In this document: positions 17,022 through 24,636 of the stretch, piece by piece
Position numbering within the stretch: position 1 is the stretch's first letter
Layout: each line of letters opens with the position of its first letter
Notes under the pieces: generated by a model
What the model was told of the DNA's origin: nothing
Database searches by the model: none
The model's input: the letters and a program-made list of their open reading frames with translations, nothing else
Made by a program: the position numbers and the translations under genes
IMG/VR virus record: IMGVR_UViG_3300027963_000004
Location: 1 to 54,284 of that record
Reading direction: 5' to 3' (one strand)
Origin: a virus
Length of the DNA: 54,284 bases

Positions 17022-17318
17022 TTATTTAGATGTAACCTTAACTGAATAAACTGCTGATGCTTTGGTGTACTGAGCAAGTTGCTCAGATGTGATACCAAGG
17101 TCAGCACATAATTTTTTGTAGTCAACAACACTTCTGTTGGACTCAATGTATGTAGCCTTGAATAAAGCACCCTCAATAACCTTTTCACCACCTAGGGAGG
17201 CTTGGTCTTTGATGGAATCTTTAATCATGTCTGCTTGCTTTGTGAGGTCTGCAATCTGAGCCAAGAGTTGACCCAATGTGTCGATAGAGACTGCTGAGAT
17301 GTTTAGTGGTGCATTCAT
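17022..17318 (-). CDS. Hypothetical protein, first gene after promoter P2
   Basis: 98 aa, starting MNAPLNISAVSIDTLGQ. The longer frame from 17393 would include the promoter itself, so ATG 17318 is the better start. A helical coiled-coil-like N-terminal half (LLAQIADLTKQADMIKDSIKDQ) is followed by a small alpha/beta end. The style is like phage proteins that act on DNA synthesis or host regulators, but no family is recognised. Confidence 0.65.
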   Translation of the reverse strand: MNAPLNISAVSIDTLGQLLAQIADLTKQADMIKDSIKDQASLGGEKVIEGALFKATYIESNRSVVDYKKLCADLGITSEQLAQYTKASAVYSVKVTSK

Positions 17319-17371
17319 TTGTTGACTCGCTTTCTTTAAAGTTACCCAACTAAATTTGTGTTGGTATAGAT

Positions 17372-17400
17372 AATGTAACTTCAAATTAAACAATGCACAA
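17372..17400 (-). promoter_or_regulatory. Leftward sigma70-like promoter P2
   Basis: Minus strand: TTGTGC, a 17-base spacer, then TACATT, about 54 bases before ATG 17318. It shares GCATTGTTTAATTTGA with P1. A terminator lies immediately upstream (17431-17463), so this starts a new transcription unit. Confidence 0.65.
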
Positions 17401-17430
17401 GTCTTTTTTGCAAAAAAGTTGAAAATAATT

Positions 17431-17463
17431 AAAAAAAAGTCTAAAACTAGGGAAAACCCCTAG
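17431..17463 (-). terminator. Terminator overlapping the HNH gene stop
   Basis: CTAGGGGTTTTCCCTAG folds on the minus strand and is followed by TTTT and, after a short break, eight T residues. The stop codon TAG of the HNH gene is the last arm of the stem. It closes the long early leftward unit just before promoter P2. Confidence 0.75.
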
Positions 17464-17716
17464 AAAAAAGCCTTTCTAAAGTAACATTAAGGGCATCCAA
17501 CTCACCCATTTTCTTAATTTTCCACATTCTTTTTTGCCCATGCCATCCATTAAATAACCCTTGATGGCAGTCTTTACATAGGGCTACACAGGTATATTGC
17601 AGTCCTTGTTCTATATGGTGAGCATCAGAGGGGCCTGGCACATCACAGACAGAGCAAGGCAACTCTTTCACTCTACCCAAATGCTGCCTCTCTATTTTAT
17701 TTAATTGGTTATTCAT
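17447..17716 (-). CDS. HNH-type nuclease, Ref-like
   Basis: An 89-aa protein with Cys21-x2-Cys24, His33-His34, then Cys47-x2-Cys50-His51, a zinc-stabilised beta-beta-alpha metal motif. The context (DAHHIEQGLQYTCVALCKDCHQGLF) resembles small phage HNH proteins related to the RecA-dependent nuclease Ref of phage P1. It may act in recombination or nick DNA. It is the last gene of the early leftward unit, with the terminator built into its 3' end. Confidence 0.7.
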   Translation of the reverse strand: MNNQLNKIERQHLGRVKELPCSVCDVPGPSDAHHIEQGLQYTCVALCKDCHQGLFNGWHGQKRMWKIKKMGELDALNVTLERLFSRGFP

Positions 17717-18009
17717 TGTTTATCATTTACCCCTTGAGCCTTACTTAGTATGGCTCTAGCAAACAACACATAAGCCTCTTCCATTGTGGCCCCATCTATT
17801 ACTAGCATAGTCCTAGCAGTGTCTAGGATTTCTTCATCGGTTAACTCACGTTGTTGCTTAACCATTGTGCAAACTAATCGCCACTCCTCAAGCGTAGGCA
17901 ATATATCAGGGTTCATAATAATTTCTTTATCCCTTTTAAATATGTTAATTGGAAACGAATTGTTAAAGTCTTTTACCCCTTGCCACCATTCATCTGAGTA
18001 CCTTTTCAA
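17713..18009 (-). CDS. Hypothetical protein with TTG start
   Basis: 98 aa (MKRYSDEWWQGVKDFNN...). The start appears to be TTG 18009, with AGGAGG eight bases upstream, overlapping the stop of the sigma-like gene as TTGA. A short helical protein without a recognised domain; residues 35-75 include an acidic helix. Confidence 0.6.
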   Translation of the reverse strand: MKRYSDEWWQGVKDFNNSFPINIFKRDKEIIMNPDILPTLEEWRLVCTMVKQQRELTDEEILDTARTMLVIDGATMEEAYVLFARAILSKAQGVNDKQ

Positions 18010-18167
18010 AGAACATCCTCCTTTTTATATTTTCGTTTAATAATATAAGCCAACTTTCTTAATGCTAACCGTTCTATTTGTTCTACTTTGTATCGTGGAA
18101 GTTCAAGTATGTAAGCAACTTCCTCTTGAGTAAAATGATTATCAGATTTATATTCTTTTGGCCTCAC
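18006..18167 (-). CDS. Sigma-70 region-4-like mini-protein
   Basis: A 53-aa frame with GTG start at 18167 (AGGAG six bases upstream; GTGA overlap with the previous stop). Residues 11-40 read FTQEEVAYILELPRYKVEQI then ERLALRKL, which closely follows sigma factor region 4.2 (compare TLEEVGKQF...RERIRQIEAKALRKL), the helix-turn-helix that contacts the -35 element. There is no region 2. It could bind DNA and RNA polymerase flap or beta subunits to redirect transcription, as small phage sigma-like proteins do. The motif is seen; the role is inferred. Confidence 0.65.
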   Translation of the reverse strand: MRPKEYKSDNHFTQEEVAYILELPRYKVEQIERLALRKLAYIIKRKYKKEDVL

Positions 18168-18361
18168 CTTTCACTCCTTTCTTTTTTTGCCTTTTCACAT
18201 AATTTAATAAATTCTTTGGGTGCATCTGGATGCCAACCGCCAATGAGTAAATCACAGTTCATTTTGTAAACCTCCTCTTTGCGGCTGACTTCAGACAAAT
18301 AAATAATAAACCCACAGAATACAATCCACATTGCTATACACCAAAGCATTTGTTGTTTCAT
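18164..18361 (-). CDS. Small membrane protein
   Basis: 65 aa, with one N-terminal membrane helix (about residues 5-23, MLWCIAMWIVFCGFIIYL) and a charged cytoplasmic or periplasmic tail. A GGGGAG site lies upstream of ATG 18361. Located between the methyltransferase and the sigma-like gene. Function unknown. Confidence 0.6.
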   Translation of the reverse strand: MKQQMLWCIAMWIVFCGFIIYLSEVSRKEEVYKMNCDLLIGGWHPDAPKEFIKLCEKAKKERSER

Positions 18362-18364
18362 AAA

Positions 18365-20638
18365 TTATTTTCTCCCCATTACATTGTTTTCATAATCAGC
18401 AATCCGCTGACCAATCCATCTCATTACAGGTACTGCCATAGAATTACCCAATGCTTTATACCTTGGGCCATCTGGGCAATTAGTCTTGATGTTGGTGTAA
18501 TTATCAGGAAAGCCCTGAAGACGTTCACATTCCACTGGCGTGAGTCTTCTGACAGCCATTGAGGCTTGGTACACAGCATTGACTTGCTGAGTAACCTCTG
18601 AGGCTTGCGGAGACCTTGAGGGGTTGTTAGTGGTCAAGGCGGGTGCAATAACAGTCCCTATGGACTCATTAGCACCTCCTACGGGACTTTTAATGGTTTG
18701 ATTCACATCCGACAGGGTTTGGTTGTAAGTGTCAAACGCAACCCCCATCATGCCCCCAGAGTTGCCCCCTACCCTTAGAGTTGGGGATAAATCCTCAGTT
18801 GCATCTCTCCCATCATCAATAGCACTAAAGGCAACTGGTTGCAAGATGCCAATGCCACCCTGTCCCTTGGCGGGGTTGGGCTGAGTGGTGTCCAAGGTCT
18901 TGGAGAGGTCAACCTCACGGCAACCACTATCAGGGTTGCTTGACTTCATGGAGTTGCTCTCAGCACTATCAAAGGAAAAAGCCTTGGGATGAATAACCCC
19001 AACACCCCCTTGATGCATGGCGGGGTTGCTGCCTGATGCATCTAAAGTTTTAGCGGTATCTGCTTGGGTGACATGAATGTCATCTTTCAACTCTCCCTTG
19101 CCGGGAGCAAAGTTATATGCTTTGGGAGCAAGGGCTACGGCATGACCATGAGACTTAGTAAGGGTTGGGGATGGCTCACCCTCATTGAATAGTCCTAAAG
19201 GCCAATCATCCCTACCATTTTCGCGCCCTAAAGCATTCTGAGTGCTAATAGGGTAGCAGTCAATTCCTACCACAGGAATATGCCCACCACCAGTACCCAT
19301 CGCACTTGTCAGAGTAGGAGATAAATTTTCACCAACTGCTGCATTAGGATGTTCTCCTCCAAGTATGACCACTTGCTGATCTTGTAGAGTTGAAATAGTA
19401 AAGGCTAAATCATCACTACCAAGATAACCTTTACCACCACCTTCGCAACCTCCACGCACTTTAAATGTGTGTGCAACCATGTGTCGATCAACTGTGGTTA
19501 AAGTATTCATTGGTTCGCCATCTTCACCAATGCCCAACCCATTACCTTTTCCATCATTATTTCTATTTTTTCCTCCGCCTTCATACTGTAATGCTTGAGG
19601 ATGAATTGGGTACGCAACTGCATAAGCAACACCATGTATATCTGTGCTATTTAATGTAAAAGATATGTTTTCATTCCAACCCATTCCTCGAGAATTTTGA
19701 GAAGTTGCACCGCCTCCTTGCAAGGTATATGCTTTCATGCCTACAAATGGAACATTACCACCACCACTACCCCATGTTGATGTTACTGTTTGGCAAACTT
19801 CTCCCATTTCCTTTACACGACTATCAGAGGCATGATTTTCATAGACTATTGGGATGACCTTAGAGTGATCATAGTTATCAACTCCCTTGTAATCCCTAGC
19901 CATCAAAGGCCCAGTTATTCCTCGTCCATCTCCTGAAGCATCAACTCGTTGGGCAAGAAAGGTTTCACTTCCTCCTCCAAGGACTCCTCCGCTTGCTTTG
20001 AGAGTTCCTCCGACGTCTGCTGCGCGGTATTGAGCAAGGCTGCTTTCAAAGAAGGCGGCAGTTCTTTCCCTCTTTTGTCGGCTCGGCGGAGGATTCCTCT
20101 GCAGGCTGTCGCGCTCAAAAAGTACCGCCGCGGCAGGTCGCCAGTCTCCAAGGTGTCCAATAACGAACACGCGACGCCTTCTTTGGGCCACTCCGAAGTA
20201 TTGAGCGTCAAGAACTCTGTATGCGAACCCATACCCGAGTTCCCCCAGCCCTCCAAGGAAGGTTCCAAAATCTTTTCCGTCGTTAGATGACAAGACTCCG
20301 GGGACGTTCTCCCAAACCAACCACTTGGGGCGAAATCTGTTAGCAATTGCAAGATAGGTGAGCATGAGGTTCCCACGAGGGTCATCCAATCCTTTTCTGA
20401 GTCCAGCGACACTGAACGACTGGCATGGAGTTCCTCCGACGAAAACATTGACATTTGTTCCAATTTCCCACTCCTTAAATTTAGTCATATCCCCAAAGTT
20501 TGGTACATGGGGGTAATGGTGTTTCAAAACTTCTGATGGAAATTTCTCAATTTCTGAAAATCCAACAGGATTCCAACCTAGGTCATGCCAAGCACAAGTT
20601 GCTGCCTCTATGCCAGAGCATACGGATAAGTAATTCAT
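18365..20638 (-). CDS. C5-cytosine DNA methyltransferase with expanded recognition region
   Basis: A 757-aa protein. N-terminal catalytic motifs: LSVCSGIEAATCAWHDLGW (motif I), GGTPCQSFSVAG with the catalytic Cys (motif IV), ENVPGVLSS (VI) and QRRRRVFVIG (VIII). The C-terminus has RRLTPVECERLQGFPDNY and KALGNSMAVPVMRWIG (IX-X). Between VIII and IX lies about 500 residues, where a typical enzyme has 100-200, built from around 13 units with a TL-x-T/S/A core followed by Gly-rich sequence (for example GGTLKASGG, SPTLTSAMG, SPTLTKSHG). It transfers methyl groups to cytosine in phage DNA, probably shielding it from host restriction; the array may give several target specificities. Confidence 0.9.
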   Translation of the reverse strand: MNYLSVCSGIEAATCAWHDLGWNPVGFSEIEKFPSEVLKHHYPHVPNFGDMTKFKEWEIGTNVNVFVGGTPCQSFSVAGLRKGLDDPRGNLMLTYLAIANRFRPKWLVWENVPGVLSSNDGKDFGTFLGGLGELGYGFAYRVLDAQYFGVAQRRRRVFVIGHLGDWRPAAAVLFERDSLQRNPPPSRQKRERTAAFFESSLAQYRAADVGGTLKASGGVLGGGSETFLAQRVDASGDGRGITGPLMARDYKGVDNYDHSKVIPIVYENHASDSRVKEMGEVCQTVTSTWGSGGGNVPFVGMKAYTLQGGGATSQNSRGMGWNENISFTLNSTDIHGVAYAVAYPIHPQALQYEGGGKNRNNDGKGNGLGIGEDGEPMNTLTTVDRHMVAHTFKVRGGCEGGGKGYLGSDDLAFTISTLQDQQVVILGGEHPNAAVGENLSPTLTSAMGTGGGHIPVVGIDCYPISTQNALGRENGRDDWPLGLFNEGEPSPTLTKSHGHAVALAPKAYNFAPGKGELKDDIHVTQADTAKTLDASGSNPAMHQGGVGVIHPKAFSFDSAESNSMKSSNPDSGCREVDLSKTLDTTQPNPAKGQGGIGILQPVAFSAIDDGRDATEDLSPTLRVGGNSGGMMGVAFDTYNQTLSDVNQTIKSPVGGANESIGTVIAPALTTNNPSRSPQASEVTQQVNAVYQASMAVRRLTPVECERLQGFPDNYTNIKTNCPDGPRYKALGNSMAVPVMRWIGQRIADYENNVMGRK

Positions 20639-20964
20639 AGTGTTGCTTTCCCTTCTGCTCTGTTATTGGCTTGCTCAGTTCTCCAAATCTCAACTCTGGC
20701 TTGCGCCCCAATCAAGTCCCAACGCAACTTCTCTTCAACTTCAATAGCCTCTTTAAGACCCTTTAGCAACTGCACATATTCTTCATGGGCATAAGCCTCG
20801 CGTTCCTGTGCGCCAATAGCATTCTCCATTGACCTCTTCATTAGTATTGCCTTGAGTGACTTGCGATACTCCTCAAGGTAACACCTCTCTGCTTTAGCCT
20901 TGGCAAACTTCTTACCATTAAGCAATATGTAATCAACTGCATCATGTGGGTTTCTGTTTTCCAT
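20635..20964 (-). CDS. Conserved-type phage protein, coiled coil
   Basis: 109 aa, almost entirely helical. The pattern YILLNGKKFAKAKAERCYLE and EEYVQLLKGLKEAIEVEEKL is familiar from a small phage protein often found among recombination and replication genes, of unknown role. It overlaps the methyltransferase start by 4 bp. Confidence 0.65.
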   Translation of the reverse strand: MENRNPHDAVDYILLNGKKFAKAKAERCYLEEYRKSLKAILMKRSMENAIGAQEREAYAHEEYVQLLKGLKEAIEVEEKLRWDLIGAQARVEIWRTEQANNRAEGKATL

Positions 20965-20966
20965 AA

Positions 20967-21086
20967 TTAATCCTTTGATGGTTTACGGCACATCCAATAA
21001 AACCAGATGCATACTAAAGAAAATGCCCATCCAACAAAACCAGATATGGCAAAAAATAAGACTAAGATATTTAAAAAAGTATCCAT
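20967..21086 (-). CDS. Tiny membrane protein
   Basis: A 39-aa frame (MDTFLNILVLFFAISGFVGW...) with one or two hydrophobic stretches and a basic end. Its ATG overlaps the preceding stop as TAATG. Real but unassigned; below usual gene-calling length. Confidence 0.45.
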   Translation of the reverse strand: MDTFLNILVLFFAISGFVGWAFSLVCIWFYWMCRKPSKD

Positions 21087-21637
21087 TAATCTCTCCTTAA
21101 AGTAAACCAATTGAAGTTAGTGGCCATCACATCGTCATAGTTAAACTTGCGACCAAAGCACTGTCTAAATGTAGTCATCTTGTCACCCCACCCAAAGAAT
21201 CTATCATCATATACAAAAGCCTTGACTGGTACACTTAAACTTCCAAAAATAAAGGCTCTGCCTTTCTCAGTCACACGCCATAGCCCACTTGTCTTGGTAA
21301 CTATCCCTGTGACTTTTTTATCTTGGGGCCTGGCTTTTGGTGCAGGTTCTACAAACCCCCAAAACTTCATGGTCGCATAGTTCTTCCCACGAACTGCCCA
21401 ACGTGGTGCCCTAGCACCCATATCTATGTATCCAGCATGGTCAGTATTTGCCACAGTCATCCACTTGAGAGTTGCTGCCATCGTCTCATTGAGGTTGTAG
21501 TTATTAATCTTTCCCCATTTATCGCAACACGGGCAATGACCACCATCACCCTCTATGGTCTTTGTCCAGTTGCGTTTTAACTCTGCAAGGAAATCTCTTT
21601 CCCCATCAAAAAAATCTAATTGTTCATTCGCTAACAT
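21086..21637 (-). CDS. Hypothetical zinc-ribbon protein
   Basis: 183 aa. A CPCC knuckle at about residues 35-38 (GGHCPCCDKWGKI) suggests metal binding, followed by a winged-helix-like region (MAATLKWMTVAN ... LWRVTEKGRAFIFG). DNA binding is possible but unproven. It lies in the replication and recombination unit. Confidence 0.6.
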   Translation of the reverse strand: MLANEQLDFFDGERDFLAELKRNWTKTIEGDGGHCPCCDKWGKINNYNLNETMAATLKWMTVANTDHAGYIDMGARAPRWAVRGKNYATMKFWGFVEPAPKARPQDKKVTGIVTKTSGLWRVTEKGRAFIFGSLSVPVKAFVYDDRFFGWGDKMTTFRQCFGRKFNYDDVMATNFNWFTLRRD

Positions 21638-21782
21638 ATTTTTCCCTCGCTTTCATCATTTCATATGCATATTCATAAGCAGTCAATGCTGCCGATTCTG
21701 TATCCTCACCTCTAAATGCATTGATTACTGCTGGCAATGCAAGTGCTGCAAAGATGTCAATTAGTTTTGGCTCTTCAATCAT
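21624..21782 (-). CDS. Small hypothetical protein
   Basis: A 52-aa frame (MIEEPKLIDIFAALALPAVI...) that starts in an ATGA overlap with the RusA-like gene and runs 14 bases into the next. Helical; it includes TAYEYAYEMMKAREKY, a pattern seen in many small phage proteins. Function unknown. Confidence 0.6.
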   Translation of the reverse strand: MIEEPKLIDIFAALALPAVINAFRGEDTESAALTAYEYAYEMMKAREKYVSE

Positions 21783-22126
21783 TCAGCCCCCTCTATAGTT
21801 ACTTTGACATAACCACCAATTTCTTCAGCCCAATAAATCCTCAAGTCAACTATCAAGCAGTCATCCTCCATTACACCTGCATGGGTGAGTGAATCAAGAA
21901 TTGCTTTAAGCAAATTATCGAGGTCACGACGCCTGCGGTCTGGTCTAAATGCCTCAATGGTTACTTGCAATGCATAATCAAAATGCTTTGCACCCCTTTG
22001 AATTAGAACCTGACTAGCAACTGCTTGGCGATATTCGCGCCCCTTAGCACTAATGAGGACTCGACCATTAACATTGCGCCAATATGTATTGACTGTTGGT
22101 GGCCAAGGTAGTTTTAATTCAATCAT
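21779..22126 (-). CDS. RusA-like Holliday junction resolvase
   Basis: 115 aa. PWPPTVNTYW at the start and DLDNLLKAILDSL then GVMEDD are hallmarks of RusA endonucleases. Asp68, Asp70 and Asp89 have the same spacing as the catalytic Asp70, Asp72 and Asp91 of E. coli RusA. It cleaves four-way junctions during phage recombination or before packaging. ATG 22126 has GGGAAC upstream; the longer TTG-initiated frame is less likely. Confidence 0.88.
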   Translation of the reverse strand: MIELKLPWPPTVNTYWRNVNGRVLISAKGREYRQAVASQVLIQRGAKHFDYALQVTIEAFRPDRRRRDLDNLLKAILDSLTHAGVMEDDCLIVDLRIYWAEEIGGYVKVTIEGAE

Positions 22127-22295
22127 TTTGTTCCCTATCTTTTTTGTGTTTATCTCGCTCAATTAACTCTTTGGCTTGCCGCTCTAATGCATTCACTTGT
22201 TCAGCAATCCTGTCCAAGTCATACTGAGTAATTCTTTTTCCATCTTTTCTTTCTTGTTTTGCTTTCACAAGAAATTCTTTAAATGCCTCAATCAT
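22119..22295 (-). CDS. Small hypothetical protein, charged coiled coil
   Basis: A 58-aa frame (MIEAFKEFLVKAKQERKDGK...) starting in an ATGA overlap with the gene before and overlapping the resolvase start by eight bases. Strongly charged and helical. Probably a real phage gene of unknown role. Confidence 0.55.
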   Translation of the reverse strand: MIEAFKEFLVKAKQERKDGKRITQYDLDRIAEQVNALERQAKELIERDKHKKDREQND

Positions 22296-22555
22296 CTCCA
22301 GTCACCATCCTCTCCACGATTGCCTTTAGCCCATTGATTCCGAATATCTTTTTCCAAAATTGATCCGGGATGTAATTCATTCCAACCTTTGAAACGCTTA
22401 CCAGTTCTGTCAATTCCACCGTTGAGCCATACGTGTGCCTGTTGACGATCTTGTATGCGCATCTTGATGATTCCCCGAACGAGACAACGATGGCGGTGTT
22501 CATCATCCCCCTCTCCCTCACTCCATGTTCGTCTTGCTGAAATAAAGTCACTCAA
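22292..22555 (-). CDS. Small conserved-type phage protein
   Basis: 87 aa, starting MSDFISARRTWSEGEGDDEH. It forms an ATGA overlap with the helicase stop and ends in another ATGA with the next gene. The overlapping frame at 22288-22551 has no such junctions. The basic, aromatic composition (RGIIKMRIQDRQQAHVWLNG) suggests nucleic-acid contact. No family name can be given. Confidence 0.65.
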   Translation of the reverse strand: MSDFISARRTWSEGEGDDEHRHRCLVRGIIKMRIQDRQQAHVWLNGGIDRTGKRFKGWNELHPGSILEKDIRNQWAKGNRGEDGDWR

Positions 22556-23556
22556 AATTCCCCCTTATCATCAAAAGCCATAGGTACTGCATCATGTGAA
22601 TCAATAAACTGCTGACTGTCTTTGTTGTACCAAAGGTTGTACCATTCCTCTGCCTCACCATTTCTCTGCTTGTGGCACATCAGCATGGCATCTGGGGTAA
22701 ATTTGTCAGCAGAACCTTTTAAATGCATATCATGTTCTTTCTTTTTATTTCTCCATACCATTAACACGTTATCAACTTGGTCTGCAATTGCACCAGAACC
22801 TTTCACATCATTCTTGTTAGGCATAATTTCTTCACTAGCCAATTTACGAATGTGATGGATTAGATGGATGTGAATGTTGTGGTCACGTGCTAAAGCAGTC
22901 AACTCATCCACAAAGTATTTCTGTGCGTTGTAGTCATCCTCGCCCGGAACACACTTCATCAATGAATCAACAAAGAAATGCTGCACTCCTAACTCCATAG
23001 CACAGTACCTTGCAACTGCTATAACTTGCTGAGAAGTAACAGTGCCTTGTTGGTCATAGAGCCATAATTTGTCAGCAACAAAGACTCCAAGCCTTGCAAG
23101 TAACTTTTCAAGGTATCTATCCTTACCCGTAAATCTTGGGGCATCAATGTTTTCTCCCGCAAACTGTCTGAGCATCCGATACATAGTCCTTTTGGGTTTC
23201 ATCTCAAAAGATGCTATACAAATCTTTTGCTTTTGCTTAATCAAGCCCATAGCAATTTGCCCTGTGATAAGGGACTTGCCACCACCATTTGACCCCGCAT
23301 AAAGGGTAACCTCACCCTGTCTAAACTGAAATGTTGAATGAGTCTTAGACCATGGCATTGTTGTAAACTTCTCATGCACAGGATGATGGATTTCTTGCTT
23401 TAACTCATCAAGCCATATTTGAGCCTCTCTAATTTTTTGAGACACATCATTGGCTTTAAGGTACTTATCAAAGTCAACTTCATTTGGCTTGAGCAGTCTG
23501 ACCTTTCTCATGTCATCCAACTCTTTAGCCCTCTCAACTACATTAGATGTTTGCAT
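22552..23556 (-). CDS. DnaB-type replicative helicase (RecA-fold ATPase)
   Basis: 334 aa, equal to the C-terminal ATPase part of DnaB or T7 gp4. Walker A is AGSNGGGKS (residues 87-95); Walker B is HFFVDSLMKC (about 197); HIHLIHHIRK and DVKGSGAIADQVDNVLMVW match the later helicase motifs H3 and H4. The N-terminal DnaB domain is absent, replaced by an 80-residue helical linker. It should unwind DNA at the phage fork together with the zinc-domain protein encoded just upstream, which overlaps it by 14 bases. Confidence 0.88.
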   Translation of the reverse strand: MQTSNVVERAKELDDMRKVRLLKPNEVDFDKYLKANDVSQKIREAQIWLDELKQEIHHPVHEKFTTMPWSKTHSTFQFRQGEVTLYAGSNGGGKSLITGQIAMGLIKQKQKICIASFEMKPKRTMYRMLRQFAGENIDAPRFTGKDRYLEKLLARLGVFVADKLWLYDQQGTVTSQQVIAVARYCAMELGVQHFFVDSLMKCVPGEDDYNAQKYFVDELTALARDHNIHIHLIHHIRKLASEEIMPNKNDVKGSGAIADQVDNVLMVWRNKKKEHDMHLKGSADKFTPDAMLMCHKQRNGEAEEWYNLWYNKDSQQFIDSHDAVPMAFDDKGEF

Positions 23557-23974
23557 ATCGCATCACCTCTTCAATTCGTTGTTGTGCAACCTTGAGCCGC
23601 TCCCTATCACCCTCTTGAATCTTTTTACCTTGGCTCATGTCATATGCACAGATTGACACAACTAAGCATTCAAAGGAAATAATTCTTAACAAGTCACTTG
23701 CATAGAATGCAGGTTTCATAGGTTTCATGCCCTGTTTCTCACCAACCCATTCCCTCTTGGGTGGAAACAAATCACCCATGTCCATACCGATAGAACCAAT
23801 TACATCAACAGTTGAACACCCACCAAAACAATGTATCAAAACCCTACCATCTTCACCCTCTCTAACTGCTAGAGATGGGGACTTGTCTTCATGGGATGGA
23901 CAACAAGCAGTCCATGAACCATTCCTACCCTTGACCTTTTGCAGTCTTGAGAGCAACTTCTCAACAGGTGTCAT
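23543..23974 (-). CDS. Primase zinc-binding domain protein
   Basis: 143 aa. Cys25-x2-His28 (CCPSHEDKSPSL) and Cys49-x3-Cys53 (HCFGGCSTVDVI) form the CHC2 zinc ribbon that reads template sequence in DnaG-type primases. There is no TOPRIM catalytic domain here or in the following helicase. It may recruit host primase, or be a split remnant of a primase-helicase such as T7 gp4. A basic helical C-terminus ends the protein. Confidence 0.8.
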   Translation of the reverse strand: MTPVEKLLSRLQKVKGRNGSWTACCPSHEDKSPSLAVREGEDGRVLIHCFGGCSTVDVIGSIGMDMGDLFPPKREWVGEKQGMKPMKPAFYASDLLRIISFECLVVSICAYDMSQGKKIQEGDRERLKVAQQRIEEVMRYANI

Positions 23975-24636
23975 ATGCCCCTCCTAATTGGAGTTAACTC
24001 CACATCATCTTCCCATCTTCTTTGGTTGATGTAAGTCAAAGGGGCGGGTTCAAAGCCTGTCAGCCATTGTTCTGATTTCTTTAAACTTGAAACGTGCCAA
24101 AAAATTTTGTCGGCTACCTCATCCAACTTGTTTCTAATCCATTTGGTCTCACAAGTTGACTTTGCAACCTTGCGTTTTGATGTTGGCCATAGTTGCCAAA
24201 ACTCGTCGAATTTCGACGATGTAGTTATATTCTTCTTCTGTATCTGTATCTTCTTAGGGTTCGTATTCGTATCCGATTCGGTTACCGATTCGGTTTCGGT
24301 TGGTTTAAACTCTTTATTTACAATGCTTTTCGGTCTGCCACCCCTTTTGCCAATCTCTCTGTTAGTTGCAACTTGAGATTGATATTTTGCTATTTCAGCA
24401 TCAGCACGATAGTTGTGATAACCATCTTCTTGCTTGTCAAAGAACTCTACCAAAACCGATTCGGTTTCCTCAATTTCCATACCAATCTTTCTTGCAACCA
24501 ATTTCACATCATGTGCAATAGGCTTTTCACTCATGTAGTAAAGGTCTAGAAGTCTGCGATAGGCAAGGTCTTCAGCATCAGAAATATGTTTAGTGTGGGT
24601 GATGTAGTCACCAATGTGGAATTTGTACCAAATCAT
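23971..24636 (-). CDS. DUF1376-type phage replication protein
   Basis: 221 aa. The start MIWYKFHIGDYITHTKHISD with EDLAYRRLLDLYYMSEKPI is diagnostic of the DUF1376 domain found at the N-terminus of phage replication initiation proteins. A polar Thr/Glu linker (about 110-135) leads to a C-terminal region (FDEFWQLWPTSKRKVAK ... WLTGFEPAPLTYINQRRWEDD) like that of DnaC/DnaT-type or O-like partners. It probably initiates replication and loads the helicase. It overlaps the primase gene by 4 bp. Confidence 0.8.
   Translation of the reverse strand: MIWYKFHIGDYITHTKHISDAEDLAYRRLLDLYYMSEKPIAHDVKLVARKIGMEIEETESVLVEFFDKQEDGYHNYRADAEIAKYQSQVATNREIGKRGGRPKSIVNKEFKPTETESVTESDTNTNPKKIQIQKKNITTSSKFDEFWQLWPTSKRKVAKSTCETKWIRNKLDEVADKIFWHVSSLKKSEQWLTGFEPAPLTYINQRRWEDDVELTPIRRGI
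24273..24295. repeat. Tandem CCGANTCGGTT elements, copies 4 and 5
   Basis: Two CCGATTCGGTT elements 12 bases apart (24273-24283 and 24285-24295) within the linker of the DUF1376 gene, read as Thr-Glu-Ser codons. Replication initiator genes often hold origin repeats inside the coding sequence, so an origin role is possible but unproven. Confidence 0.65.
24456..24466. repeat. CCGANTCGGTT element, copy 6
   Basis: CCGATTCGGTT flanked by AA, giving the full 13-base near-palindrome. This is the third copy within the DUF1376 gene. Confidence 0.65.

Noticed and set aside
19915-20463. Minus-strand 182-codon frame overlapping the methyltransferase
   Set aside because: It covers conserved methyltransferase motifs in another frame and has no recognisable domain.
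22288-22551. Alternative 87-codon frame overlapping 22292-22555
   Set aside because: The 22292-22555 frame has ATGA junctions with both neighbours; this one does not.
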